From Mytilisepta virgata (Eukaryota > Mollusca > Bivalvia > Mytilida > Mytilidae): a stretch of DNA of 64,000 nucleotides. The number at the start of each line of letters is the position of its first letter. Position 1 is the first letter of the stretch. This document shows positions 49,701 to 60,115 of this stretch, piece by piece. The notes below the pieces were generated by a model, which was not told where the DNA came from, made no database searches, and worked only from the letters and a program-made list of their open reading frames with translations. The stretch spans positions 104,446,513 through 104,510,512 of the forward strand of contig CM051521.1 in the NCBI GenBank assembly GCA_028015205.1, written 5' to 3'. Position numbers and translations under genes: made by a program.

Positions 49701-52700
49701 GGATATCGTAAATTTTTCAGTCAGTTAGACGCAAGGACGGACATGCAGAGTGTCGGACAGAGAATACTTGACAGGAGGCCGTCTAATACTTTTCATATTA
49801 TGTTAAAATTACCCCGAGTATCATACATTTATTTAAAGAAAGAGCAGCATTTTAGTTGTCATATCGAGGTCATACAATCGGGAATTTTCCAGGTATTGAA
49901 CGTATTCATGTTTTATCACCAGTTGAGCCATTACTAAATGTCAGAAAAGATCATTGCATATATGTTTCATCGACAATCACCCGAGGACTTGATTGAAATT
50001 GATTAGTGGTTTCGGGTGACATACCGAAACTTGATCAGCCAATAAGCAGCAATATTTGGGAAAAGGTTAATGGGCTGATTTTAACATAACACTATTGAAG
50101 GACTACCTGTAATATTTGCCTGGAATTTGGACATGTGTTTCAAAGTAGATATGGAAACGACTATTGGACAATAATATGACACAGAACTAGGGTCTTTGCA
50201 TATAACTGCAACTTGACCTTATCTTTCGTTTTTTTTTACATATGTCCTCTCATAAAAGTAACATAAAAGTTTTTAAACGTTGAATCAATTTAGCTAAATC
50301 TTTAGAGATTTTACGGGAATATAGATTTGGTTGCACAGTATTCCTTTCAGTATCACCAAACAGTAATCATATTGACATTAATAGGGGAATTGGACTATTA
50401 AGTTTCTTGCAGGATTAAATTTACCGACAGAAAAAATTGTCTTTGAATACTCTCATCAACTTTATGGCTATCATGATATTCTATAGAGTTAGCCCTAGAC
50501 AATATAGAGTAAGCCGTAGACAATGAAGAGACCTATCCTTACTGCTATTCTTGAAAAGAGAATTGAATATGGTTCGGATGTGTCTGAAATAAAATGTCTA
50601 ATGTGTTTTTATGGGTAAACTATAAATAACTATGGGATTCTGGGACTAATTTTCATATAACATAGAAGATGAACCAAACAAAAGAAGTAAGCAGCTTATT
50701 TTTAATGTGATGATATTCAGTTTATCCACAGTAGTCAATTTGTCAAAATTCGCTTTCAGTGCATCAAAATCGTCACTTTAGAATGCATATTGCAACCATA
50801 CAGGACAAAAGTTCCAACGAGATTAACTAATCATGCATGACCCATGCATGATTAGTTAATCTCGTTGGGACTTTTGTCCTGATAAGGGCCAATGAAATTT
50901 ACTTATGGAATACAAGATACTGCTATACTAACATTTTGAAGTTGGGAAACCCTTTCGGGTAGAAAATGTTTTGGTCGTAGTATGATTTCTTTACAGTATT
51001 TTTATTACGCTCTATATTGGTGAAACGATTAATTACATCAATATTTCGCCCATGGTATTTATCTTTTTTATGCATCATGCTCCGTTCTTTATAAGCTATT
51101 TATTTCATTTTTTTTTTATCATTATTTCTTTTTTATTTTTGTTTTTTGTTTTGTTTTTGGAAATCCAATATTTCTTCAGTTTTTTTTATAATCTTTGAAT
51201 CATTTTATTTTGGAATTTTTATATCATAAAGATCCAATTTTTAGCAGCTTAATTTTAAAAAGTTTAAACCTAAATGTTTTATAGTGTCTCATAGGCAAAT
51301 TTTGGCCAGGCGTCAGATTTTATTTCTGGCTATATTTTTAACATTTGGTACTAAAAATATTTTTACGTTGGTCTGGTCTTTATAAATACCAGTATTTATA
51401 TGAAATTTATTCGGTTAATAATTTAATACAGATTTTAAAGTCAATATGGGAACAGGGCAATATGGAATTCCATACAGACCGTCAATTTGGAAACAGGCAA
51501 TATGGAATTCCATACTGACCCGCAATTTGGAAACAGGGTAATATGGAATTCCTAACGGACCAGCTGTAGGGACTGTTTAGATTATTTAATAAGAATGTTA
51601 CGAACTTGCTGATTCTGTATTAGCCCTGCATTGATTCTCGATCAGTTGTATTGGCCCTCAGCCCTAAGGGCGTCGGGGCAAATACAGCTAACCTTGAAAC
51701 AATACAAGGGCCAATTACAGAATCAGCAAGTTAGTAACACTTTAATATAAATCTAATATGCATTAATTGAAACCGACATAAAAGTCTTTGTTCTTAAATC
51801 TCAATCATGAGAAAAATATGATGTTTTGGCTCACTTGCTTTAGATCAATGCGATTTATTGTCATCGTTATCTGTAAATCTTCACAAAAATCTGAACACAA
51901 ATGGTCCTTAGGTGGTACACTGTCGTAAAAATATTCGATTAATAGATGCCGTAAGTGACCTGGTTTAATATATTAGGGAACTGTTTTTTCTTCAAAGCAT
52001 CAGAAACATCTGGGACATTATTAACCCAAATTGGGATGCATGTCGAAGGTTTATTTTACTATGGTAAAGCTCGAGGTTAAATTTGGAGTACCGATATGAG
52101 TACATAAATAACCAAATTGGAATAAACAACGAAACTAGGTCGAACCCTTTTCTATTCACATAACAGGAATTTCTCTATAGGTCATTAACTTTAATTGATC
52201 AGTCCATGATGTGAACAGAACGACACTCAAACAAATTGAAGTCTGTTTACTAATTCATAAGAAATGTTCCATTTATACACATTAGAAGAGGAAACGTGTT
52301 CCGTTTTAAATAGCTTTTTTAAAGTCTTTGAAGCATTCCAATAAATGCATTTCTTGTTTAATTGGCAACATAATAACTTGAAACTGTAATTAGTTAGAAC
52401 ATAGTAATAGCTAATCGCTATATGTTGTCCAACCACTTCACTTTTTTGTACGTTAGACGTGCTGATTTTATAGGCATTCTGATAATGTCAGAATTGAAGA
52501 ATTGTTAAACAAATAAAATCATCATCATATTACAAAAGCATTATTTAGTTCTATCATCAACTTTTATTTTAAAATTTGATACGTAATTGATCGTAAAGAT
52601 CGCTTTTTAGAGAAAAAAATTGTATCTCGAGTGCTATTACATTTAAAATTGTAATTAACATTATACAATGTTATATGAAACAAGTTTCAATGTACTGTAT

Positions 52701-52920
52701 CATTGAACCGACTTTATCAGGTTTGTCCTTGGACTCGCCCTGCGGGCTCGTCGAATAACAAACCTGATAAACTTAGTATCATACAACAAATTGCCATTAT
52801 TCTATAATAATGTACTTTTGAATGTATTTTTATTTCGGTTTTATTTGTATCTCCTTCATGAGACACACTAAGAGATTTTCATATGCGGATATTAGACCTT
52901 GTGTTAATGATTGTCCGCAC

Positions 52921-52951
<31 letters not shown>

Positions 52952-55106
52952 CGTTGTAGGTTATTTCTCGTTGACATTTACCACGTTTGTATTCATTCTA
53001 TAACAAAAAATTACGGCAAATGGATTTTCGTTGCTATAATCGAGAATCAGGACTTCCAACAATATTGATGTAAAACAGAAATACCCAAATGTAATTTTAG
53101 TTTACCACAATGGTTGAATCGTTCTGTAGAAGTTTCACTATTTGAATGCATAGTCCTTATGAGATTGAAGAAGATATTTTTATGGAAACCTGGATTTAGG
53201 ACCCACAGATAAATCACAATTTTAGTCTAGATTTAAAACAGAATAAAACAAATGCCTTTTTTTTAATTTGAAATAATCATTGTTTATCAGCCTCACTGTA
53301 TAATTTGCTCAACTTTTAGTTACGTTTTGTAAATACATTTTATGAAATATTGTGACAACCTAAAATACTTAATAAATATGAAAAAGTACATTCACAATCT
53401 ATGAACCGGGAGATATGCATTCATTAAAGCACAATTTGCAATTTAAACAATGGAACAATTGCATATAAATGCTTTAAAACAAGCTGATAAAACTATTATT
53501 GATGACAAATGTCGTTCAGGCTTCCGAGATAACACAAACTTACAATCTTAGTCGCTTGAGCATTCATGTACTTTACGAATATGTTAATATTGAACTGTTA
53601 GTAAATAAAAAATTATAGGACATAAATGTCAATTTCTTGAATTTGAAAATAACTATAGATACCACTTTTATGATGATTATTATTTTGAATCAGATCAAAT
53701 ATTATGAGACACAAAAAAAAAAATTAAGGAAACGTTTCTGATTGATGTAAGAGGTATATTAATGAACCCCAAGTCATAAAAGGGGATTGTCTTTCTATTT
53801 CGGTAGGATAGTCATGTAGATATTACTTGTTTTTAATAACACAATAAGCAACACGAATTTAAAAAAAATACTGAAATTTAATACCTTCTGCTACATCACA
53901 GCATTATAATACATTATTTGATATCAATTTTGATGCAGAAGATGAGCACATTTCGTCGATGTACGACTCATCAGTTGTGCTCAAGGCCTAAAATGTTGAA
54001 AACCAAAACAGTAATCCAAAAACGTTGAAGAGGAAATTGTAAAACGGCAAAATGACCAAAAGGAATAAAGCCAAAACCATCTAAGGACAGAGCTATGCAT
54101 GAGGGAGATACTCCTTAGTAACAAACTTTACATTTGTGTAACAGTAAATTTTCAGTATCAATTTCGGGTTTGTACCGAAATACTAGCAACTGAGCTATAG
54201 TAAAAGTTGTTGACCATGTACATTTTGTTTATTATTAAAGTTGTTTAAACTGAAAATATAAATGAACTCCCTTGTTTAGATTAGACTGACAGACTTATAT
54301 GGTAACAAGCACAAGCCTAACTGTGAATCCATTATCTCTTTTAAAACTGCCGCACTGTCCTTTGGTCACTTAAACTTTTTTGTTGGTGATTCCATATGTT
54401 AAGAAGGAAATCGATAGAGGTACTACAAATAAATAATACACAGATAATGATCTTACAATATTTTAAAACATCTAGGACTGATTGTATGCCACATATATTT
54501 TAGTACGAACAAAAAACTCTTCAAACTCAGGTGAATGGGAACACATATCCACGAAGCAGACTTATTGACCACACAGTAAACTACATTATTATTGACCACT
54601 CTTCTTATTTAAGTGCATGAAAGAAGAAAAACATTTTATTGGCATGCAGAATTACAATACCTTTCGTTTCATTCTGGTTTGGACAGTAATATCTTTTGGA
54701 ACTCGCTCCCCCGGTGTTTTAGCTGTCCATAATGTCATTATAATCCGGGTGTAGGCACACGCCATTACAAGAATTGGTATCAAGAACAAAACAACTGATA
54801 AAATTGTCCAGTAGATTTTCCTGGCTGGTTGATGATACACTGGATAGCCGGTATGCGTTACCTGTTTCACAACTAATGGCCATTCATCGTCACACCATTC
54901 TTCTAGATGGTTTTTCCACTGCCGTTGGTGTAACGTCCTGAAGACGAGTAACGGCGATGCTATTGCGAATGCACAAAACCAAACAAGAATGATACCCTGC
55001 CTGGCTTTTCTTTCAATTATGTGTGCTTTCATAGCAAATACAACGCCAAAAAATCTGTCACATGCTATTAACGTCAATGACAAGATGCTAGCAACAAGTG
55101 AACTAA
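43613..55106 (-). CDS. peptide-receptor GPCR gene, 3' five exons (TM3-TM7 and tail), 5' incomplete
   Basis: Exons 55106-54661, 48779-48675, 48352-48244, 45992-45861 and 43701-43613 join in frame to 881 nt (292 residues and TAA). All four introns are GT-AG, at phases 0, 0, 1 and 1. The product is a class A receptor for a secreted peptide. Seen: CDRFF in the DRY position, the ECL2 cysteine in EEWCDDEWP, P5.50 in FLIPILV, CWMPLQ in TM6, NSSINPMIY in TM7, helix 8 with a likely palmitoylated cysteine (MFGCYKK), and a Ser/Thr-rich tail ending TTNSDQI. The first exon begins with two bases of a split codon, so a TM1-TM2 exon must lie beyond 64000. With a first exon the size of that at 22900-23332 the protein would be 437 residues, normal for the class. 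The closest group by eye is NPFF/QRFP/orexin/SIFamide/trissin. The ligand is not assignable. Confidence 0.92.
43702..45860. other. last intron of the GPCR gene
   Basis: 2.2 kb. A stretch at 44380-45240 is somewhat T-rich with open plus frames (102 and 79 codons) that I consider antisense intronic noise or an old repeat. No domain is visible. Confidence 0.5.
45861..45992 (-). CDS. GPCR exon: helix 8 and C-tail
   Basis: The acceptor TATTTGCAG completes the Gly codon, then FKQMFGCYKKRYTSLSRLDD and a Ser/Thr-rich stretch ending EESSFTLN, stopping at G|GTACGT. Phase 1 at both ends. If the intron were retained the frame would give only GTY before a TAG, a possible short isoform. Confidence 0.88.
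46265..46570 (+). repeat. composite repeat A2-A in the GPCR intron
   Basis: A2 in reverse (46265-46398) joins family A (46402-46567: CTATACACCAGAGTGTCAGG, GGTTTAACCCCACCACTTTTC, CAAACTATCCTGACTC). It is the mirror of the 41.3-41.7 kb copy. Confidence 0.65.
46575..48243. other. GPCR intron sequence, no further element
   Basis: Intron between the 48244-48352 and 45861-45992 exons. Plus frames at 46871-47086 and 47124-47342 are unsupported and antisense to the gene. Confidence 0.5.
48244..48352 (-). CDS. GPCR exon: TM7 and start of helix 8
   Basis: The acceptor TTTTTTAG is followed by LKNWYEQLSFFAHSLAFA and NSSINPMIYAGFNDNFKK, and the exon ends on the first base of a Gly codon at G|GTAAGT. It has NPxxY as NPMIY, and the FNDNF helix-8 start typical of peptide receptors. 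109 nt. Confidence 0.94.
48675..48779 (-). CDS. GPCR exon: TM6
   Basis: The acceptor TTCTCTTCTCCAG is followed by 35 codons, phase 0 at both ends: IVLTLMFIMIVFAVCWMPLQ, then FTVLYAEYRSKDELQ, donor CAG|GTATAC. It carries the CWxP toggle-switch motif and ECL3. It is too short to be found as a long open frame. Confidence 0.93.
50802..50880. repeat. 79-bp near-perfect hairpin
   Basis: Arms of 38 nt (AGGACAAAAGTTCCAACGAG to CATGCATG) with a 3-nt loop and a single mismatch (GTTGGAAC against GTTGGGAC). Either strand can fold. It may be a minimal MITE or a recent snap-back insertion. Confidence 0.9.
51441..51570 (+). repeat. minisatellite, three units of about 50 bp
   Basis: Repeats of TCAATTTGGAAACAGG followed by CAATATGGAATTCC and ATAC(A/T)GACC. 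Units start near 51441, 51481 and 51529. Confidence 0.85.
51589..51745. mobile_element. about 155-bp hairpin MITE
   Basis: GTTACGAACTTGCTGATTCT matches AGAATCAGCAAGTTAGTAAC in reverse complement, extending through TGTATTAGCCCT / AGGGCCAATTACA. TTAAT-like bases lie at both edges. Confidence 0.8.
52691..52790. mobile_element. short hairpin MITE
   Basis: TTTATCAGGTTTGT (52713-52726) pairs with ACAAACCTGATAAA (52758-52771). Outer arms with GTATCAT / AGTATCATACA are weaker. The GC-rich centre holds CTCGCCCTGCGGGCTCG. Confidence 0.75.
52922..52951 (+). repeat. (T)30 run
   Basis: Uninterrupted T run. It might be the poly(A) trace of a minus-oriented retro-insertion, but no element adjoins it clearly. 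Confidence 0.9.
53920..54210 (-). repeat. family D repeat with hammerhead-like core
   Basis: Second copy of the 42.85 kb repeat, with CTAAGGACAGAGCTATGCAT, CTCCTTAGTA and GAAATACTAGCAACTGAGCT. Confidence 0.75.
53932..53974 (-). ncRNA. hammerhead ribozyme-like core
   Basis: Minus strand: CTGATGA, GTC/GAC stem II with loop GTACATC, GAAA, TGT pairing with GCA across an 11-nt loop, then TC, giving a plausible AUC cleavage triplet. The core is better preserved than at 42880. Stem I pairing is not evident, so activity is uncertain. Confidence 0.55.
54661..55106 (-). CDS. GPCR exon: end of TM3 to TM5 and ICL3
   Basis: The acceptor ATATTTCAG ends at 55107. The exon opens with two bases of a split codon, then SSLVASILSLTLIACDRFF (TM3 with DRF), FAMKAHIIERKARQ (ICL2), IILVWFCAFAIASPLLV (TM4), EEWCDDEWP (ECL2), YWTILSVVLFLIPILVMACA (TM5), PGERVPKD and TRMKRK in ICL3. 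The donor is AAG|GTATTG. The exon is 446 nt. Any Met before CDRFF would be false: the frame is open through the acceptor. Confidence 0.95.
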
Positions 55107-56515
55107 CTGAAATATAAAGGAAAAGAATTATAAGTATAAATATTCGACTAAACCATTTTGAATATACGTTTCACTGTAAAGTTTAAATGTAAAACAATAA
55201 GTTAAAATTACATGAATAAAAGGAAAGGGGAGATACATCTTTGCTTTCAAACATTTAAATCAGATTCAGTTTTACATCAGTATAAAATTAGTTGAAAAGG
55301 GTTGGGATTAATTGTCACCTATCAACAATATCTAGCTACCAACCATATATTCATTTCTATCCATAAAAGCCCAGAAATCATTGAAAGAAAATCGGTGTAT
55401 CGTGAATTTGGAAGTAAAGTACAACTCTGATGAAAATTGCACATATGATGCGACTTAATTTTGATAACCTTTAAATCAAGTATTATTTAAGTAAAAGCTG
55501 ATAGATTTTTTAGATAGGTCAAACAAACCAGGTTTTTTTTATAGATTAATACATGAACTAATCCATGTCGGAGCCGGTATAATCCAAATAATATTGACCA
55601 AAATATTCGATATGGCTCTAGGGATGATACCCAGTCCAGTGTATTAATCTAGAATAGAGAATGGAAACGGGGAATGTGTCAAAGAGACAACAACCCGACC
55701 AAAGAGCAGAAAACAGCTCAAGGCTAACAATGGGTCTAGTATGCATAACCGCGCTGATAAGGGCAAATCAGTATAAACACTCAATGTTTCCTTATTAGAC
55801 TGATATGCCTTTCAACCCGGAAATTCGATTTTCACTTGAAAATGGGTAATTAGCTTTGGGTTTGAATTTATGGCGGTTTATTTTCGCTCTTTACACATTG
55901 TGCAAATTCCATAACATTAATGTTCAATACATGTACACTGAATTATATCTCGACAGTGCAAAATTACCGTCGCATAAACTTCTAAACTTCTTATGGATTT
56001 TCCTCTTTGAGATTTTTTAACAGGAAACGAGTTGGTATTTTTTTTTAATATTTTAAATATTATAGTAAACTTGAACATTTACAGATTAACAGAATCATTA
56101 ACATGAAATTCCATTGGATTTGCTTGAAGTAACATATATAAAGAGGGAACAGACCCACGTAATCTGCTAATCCTTACATAATACACGTCAACAGACATCA
56201 TTTATATTATTTACGGATGATCTTTATGAGGGTACCAATCGGTCGTAAAAAAATGTCTATTCAGCAATGAACATTTATTAGGTTTCATCAAATCGTATTC
56301 TCAAACAAAATGTAAATTTAGACAGGAATCTTGATTTCCCCATGGAAAGGTAGTATACATTTTATGCACTATATCAATTCAACCGCATTGGACAGTTAAA
56401 AATGAATGTCAACAAATTTATGTAGATTTACCTGAATGAATAAAAACCTGTAAATCATAAGATATATAAAACGGAGATTAAACAAATATAAACTGCAACA
56501 TTTTTTTTAAATTAA
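55107..56515. other. GPCR intron or upstream region; repeat piece at 55660-55745
   Basis: No TM1-TM2 exon was found. At 55660-55745 a block GAATGTGTCAAAGAGACAAC followed by AACCCGACCAAAGAGCAG looks like a retroelement tail of a kind I associate with bivalves. There is no second copy in the window. Confidence 0.4.
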
Positions 56516-56519
56516 AAGA

Positions 56520-56730
56520 GACTACCAACACATCTACTTTGCTTCATACCTACACTTATATATAGGCAATTGAAATCAAATCTTTGTGACAAAAGTGATG
56601 ATTTTAATTTTCTAATTGTGAGCTTCCCATTTATATGCCGTAACATATCAAAGTCTCCAGCATATTATGTCTACATTTCACAGTTGATTCGTCATTGTAG
56701 TGTCCTTAATGTGGATCATGTGTATGGGGA
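56520..56730 (+). pseudogene. fragment of the DKRDDF-type RT tail
   Basis: The frame gives LKSNLCDKSDDFNFLIVS, FPFICRNISKSPAYYVYISQ and LIRH, aligning with the same block in the 24.5-25.2 kb relic. It then loses homology. The conserved KR and G are changed, indicating decay. Confidence 0.7.
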
Positions 56731-57339
56731 CTTTCTCAAAAGAGCAAAATTATCATTTTGGTTATATTTTTTAGTAGTTCTTTTCTATATTAAAAGTATT
56801 TCAAGCATTCGTCTTGTCTTTCGATTGCAATCTTATAGATTTCTACCTCTATATTAATACTTTGACATTTATTGGTCGATATTTATTCGGTCAATTGAAC
56901 TATATTTACCACTCCAGTATGGAATGCTGATTATTTCGGTATCCACTCTTCCAAAATGCATATACTAATAGGTTAAACGATCTATGACTAATTTTTTTTA
57001 TTCTGGGGTCATCTGATTCATCATGTTATGTGTTCTTCCACATTTTAATATATTTCTTATTATTAAAACAGGATTTCCTTTCGTCAAACTCGCAAACGCG
57101 AGTATAACTTGATAATTGAATACTTTTGCGAGCCAATCAAAAACCTGCCGAGTAAGGTAAAAGGTGTATGATCTTACTGGTGTTTTCTTTCAGAGATAAC
57201 AGACGCATTTCATATCTCTTTGGAACTTAATGTTTGATAAAGGATTACAATACTGTTAAACAAGATAAAGAAAATTTAAATTTAAATTTAATTTAAACTC
57301 AGTAACTTTTACGTATACTCTCACTTCCATGGCTGATAT

Positions 57340-57620
57340 GAGCAACTGAAACGTGTTTTTGTGTAAGACCTACATTATATTAAAATATATTTTTCGGAAA
57401 GGCTGTTGCTCATCGTTTTTTTTTACCAAAATCTACTGTTGAAACACTCAATTTTCTTCAAATCCTTGATTTAGCAGACGTTCAGGACGTCTCTGTTGCA
57501 TCATGGGAAGGAATTTTGTACAATGATTGATAGCTTGTGAAAGTTGGATCATTATGCAATAAAAATGATACAAATTAGAATCTGAAACCTTAATTTAAAT
57601 TTTTCATGTCAAATAATGGC
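57340..57620 (+). repeat. dispersed repeat family C, third copy
   Basis: It matches the second half of 39840-40335. The internal hairpin insert (57340-57411) has lost about 24 nt of its left arm (GAGCAACTG then ACGTG) but keeps GGCTGTTGCTC. Confidence 0.7.
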
Positions 57621-57624
57621 TGAA

Positions 57625-59440
57625 ATCATACCATCTTCTTTGGTGGGCTAGTTTGACTTTCTTTATTATTAAGTATATTTAATATCGCTTAAGTTTGCGT
57701 GATAAAACCTGCCACTTACAATCTCTACGGATAACTTATTCATACTGACTTCATATTTTCATAATTGTAAAGTGACTGCTAAAATTCTGTCGTTACAGTG
57801 AATAAATGTAGCTGCTGTCAATAAAATTTGTTTAGAATATCGACAGATTTCTCTCAAGATAACAAAGATTAGTTTGCAAAACCAATGAACTGCTCATGGA
57901 AATATTGAAAACTGAAGGTGAAAATGAAAATAAATTAATCTAGGCCGTCAGATCTCACAAAATAATTAAATACAATACGGTTGAAACTTGACAATATCTC
58001 GACAAATCTGTTGGAAACTCGGATATTATATTACTCTGCTCATCCAACGTAATAAATACCCAATCATGTGGTAACAAACGAGGACATTTACTTTACATGA
58101 GAGTTCAAAACTGAATAGAGAAAGATTCTCATCTCACTAGCAACTGTTTAAGATAGCCTTACTCTTCATGCAAACCTTTCTAACAATTGCTGAAATAAAG
58201 GGAAAATGATACATGTATGAAGGAACTAAATGGTTGAAATTTAAAGCTTTCGGAATAATGTCTATAAATACTAAATATATCTTATATTTGTCAGTAATTG
58301 TTCCTAAAACAACACCTTTTGCTTCTATCAGTTTTGGTTGCTTTGACATTTGAATTTGTTAAAGAATGTTTTGTATCAGAGTTTTTGATCAACTCAATGT
58401 TGAAATTCCTATTGATCCAACCCATTGCATTTCTGTAATGGTCGTAATCGTATGGATATTGACGTAAATTACGCACTGTACCTAAACTTATTGTGAACTA
58501 AAACGAAATGCATTACATTTACATGAATTAAGTATTTATTTTTATTTCATAACTAAAGTACATATATTTTTGAAAATACTTAAAAGTTTTGCAATGTCTT
58601 TTTAAATTGTCTGCATTTAAAATATTTGATATTTGAAACTGTTCTTCACAATTTTGTTTAATTGTTTCGGCTTTAACATTTTAGCCAAAGGAAACAATTC
58701 TTAAAAGCACGAAAGTAATGCACCAAAATTGTAAAAATGGTTTATTTTCAAAAAAAAAAAAAAAATGGTACAACCTCCAAAACAGCAATTTGGTGAATTT
58801 TCATTTCGTGAAATGAGTTCTGTTTAATGACAACTTTATCCGGAAATAAAAAAAGATTCAATGTCTGAAATAGTTTCTTTGTCTTTTTCATCTTAATCTT
58901 TAGGCGCAAAAATGTTCCTATAATCTTAATTGAAATTAGTGATCAATTTAACTCTCTCTTTGATTTCTCTAGAAGTTTAATAAGAAAATAATTTACAATG
59001 GAAATATTAACGCATCAAACGGATGGATGTGAATTTAACTAATTTAAAAGAACAGTGCGACGTATCTAGTAGTTAATTTCCTATAAATGCCAAGCTTGAT
59101 TACATTCCTGTTCAGGCTTTAAATTATTCACCAGTTCCCATTCAGAGAAGCCATCAGTGCTGATGTCTTCATTCTGTTTATAGTTTAAAATGCAATATGA
59201 TCAAATAACTGAAGACAGATAGATTGGAGGTGGTAATATAAATTGTCTTTCATTATGCAATTTTACTGTAAACGTCAGAAACTGCCCACTAACTTGGCAC
59301 TTTAAATTTTTAAATACGGTAGTATATTTTTACATTCGATCTCAGAAACTCCATTATAAATTTCTAAATAAATCAGTAAATAAACAGTGTACTGTTGCAG
59401 TAAATCACACAAAGTGTCCGCTTCATGTTCCCTAATAATA
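57625..59440. other. no gene recognised
   Basis: AT-rich. It includes an A15 run near 58751. Minus frames at 58137-58476 are unsupported. Confidence 0.4.
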
Positions 59441-59510
59441 TAGTTTGATCAGTTTAATTCTAAATTGGTCAGAATTGTTATTACTAAAAGTTTTCCAATG
59501 TATAGTCGCG

Positions 59511-59954
59511 ACCATGCCTGGTGAAGGTGATTCCAGATCCTTTTCGCTTGTTTATTATATTATATTCCAACCTTTCATATGTTATTTCTCATGTACATTA
59601 CTCAAGGTCCGTCTTATATTGATAAAGAATTCTTCGAGTAACGGCGAGAACATGGTCGTTGAAACTACAGGAACAGACAAATCCAGGAATATAAATGAAC
59701 AAATACAAAACCGGAAACAAAAATTCATTGGAAAGTCTATTGGAAAGCCAGAACCACTAAAAAACCGGCAATGTATAAAATGTAGAGTGGAGTCGGAAGT
59801 CGGAGTCTGGGGTTCGATTTTGGAGTCTGGAGTTGAAGTGCATTTTGTAACATTATGGAAATCTTTTAATAATTGTAATGAAAAAACATATGGTCCAAAC
59901 ATCTACATTTTTTATATTGTTGCATATATGTATGTTAATATAAAAATCATTTAG
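59511..59954 (+). other. unidentified open reading frame, about 147 codons
   Basis: Open from upstream, with a first plausible ATG at 59514 (ACCATGCC, a fair Kozak context), ending TAG at 59952. The middle is hydrophilic and Asn/Lys-rich (TTGTDKSRNINEQIQ, KNRQCIKCRVES) and the ends are hydrophobic. An internal near-repeat GVWGSILESGVEVH follows VESEVGV. I recognise no domain and see no splice context. It is the longest plus frame here and could be repeat-derived or chance. Confidence 0.2.
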
Positions 59955-59984
59955 GGAACGGTCATTATTTATCAGCAGAGGGGG

Positions 59985-60115
59985 TCGGATCAAATTTTTC
60001 ACTTTATTAATTTTTTATCGGCAACCCCCCCATCACTCTTATGAATCACAAAATGACCCCCCATAGAATTTAGTTCCAAAAGCATGACCCCCCCCCCCCC
60101 CATCCTGATTTATAA
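59985..60115. repeat. C-rich low-complexity patch
   Basis: It includes ACCCCCCCATC, GACCCCCCAT and a C14 run at 60088-60101. Confidence 0.8.

Larger units (their letters stand above)
48780..54660. other. 5.9-kb GPCR intron hosting several elements
   Basis: It lies between the TM5 and TM6 exons and carries the hairpin, minisatellite, MITEs, T-run and family D copy listed separately. Open frames at 49262-49937 (both strands) are not recognisable. Confidence 0.6.

Noticed and set aside
49262..49937. Overlapping frames on both strands
   Set aside because: Intronic, mutually overlapping in conflicting frames, and unrecognisable.
52883..53068. Frame with a poly-Phe stretch
   Set aside because: Created by the (T)30 run.
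56431..56445. Possible splice donor (CAG|GTAAAT on the minus strand) as the missing GPCR first exon
   Set aside because: The preceding sequence does not encode TM1-TM2 and has no conserved GN or LAxxD motif.
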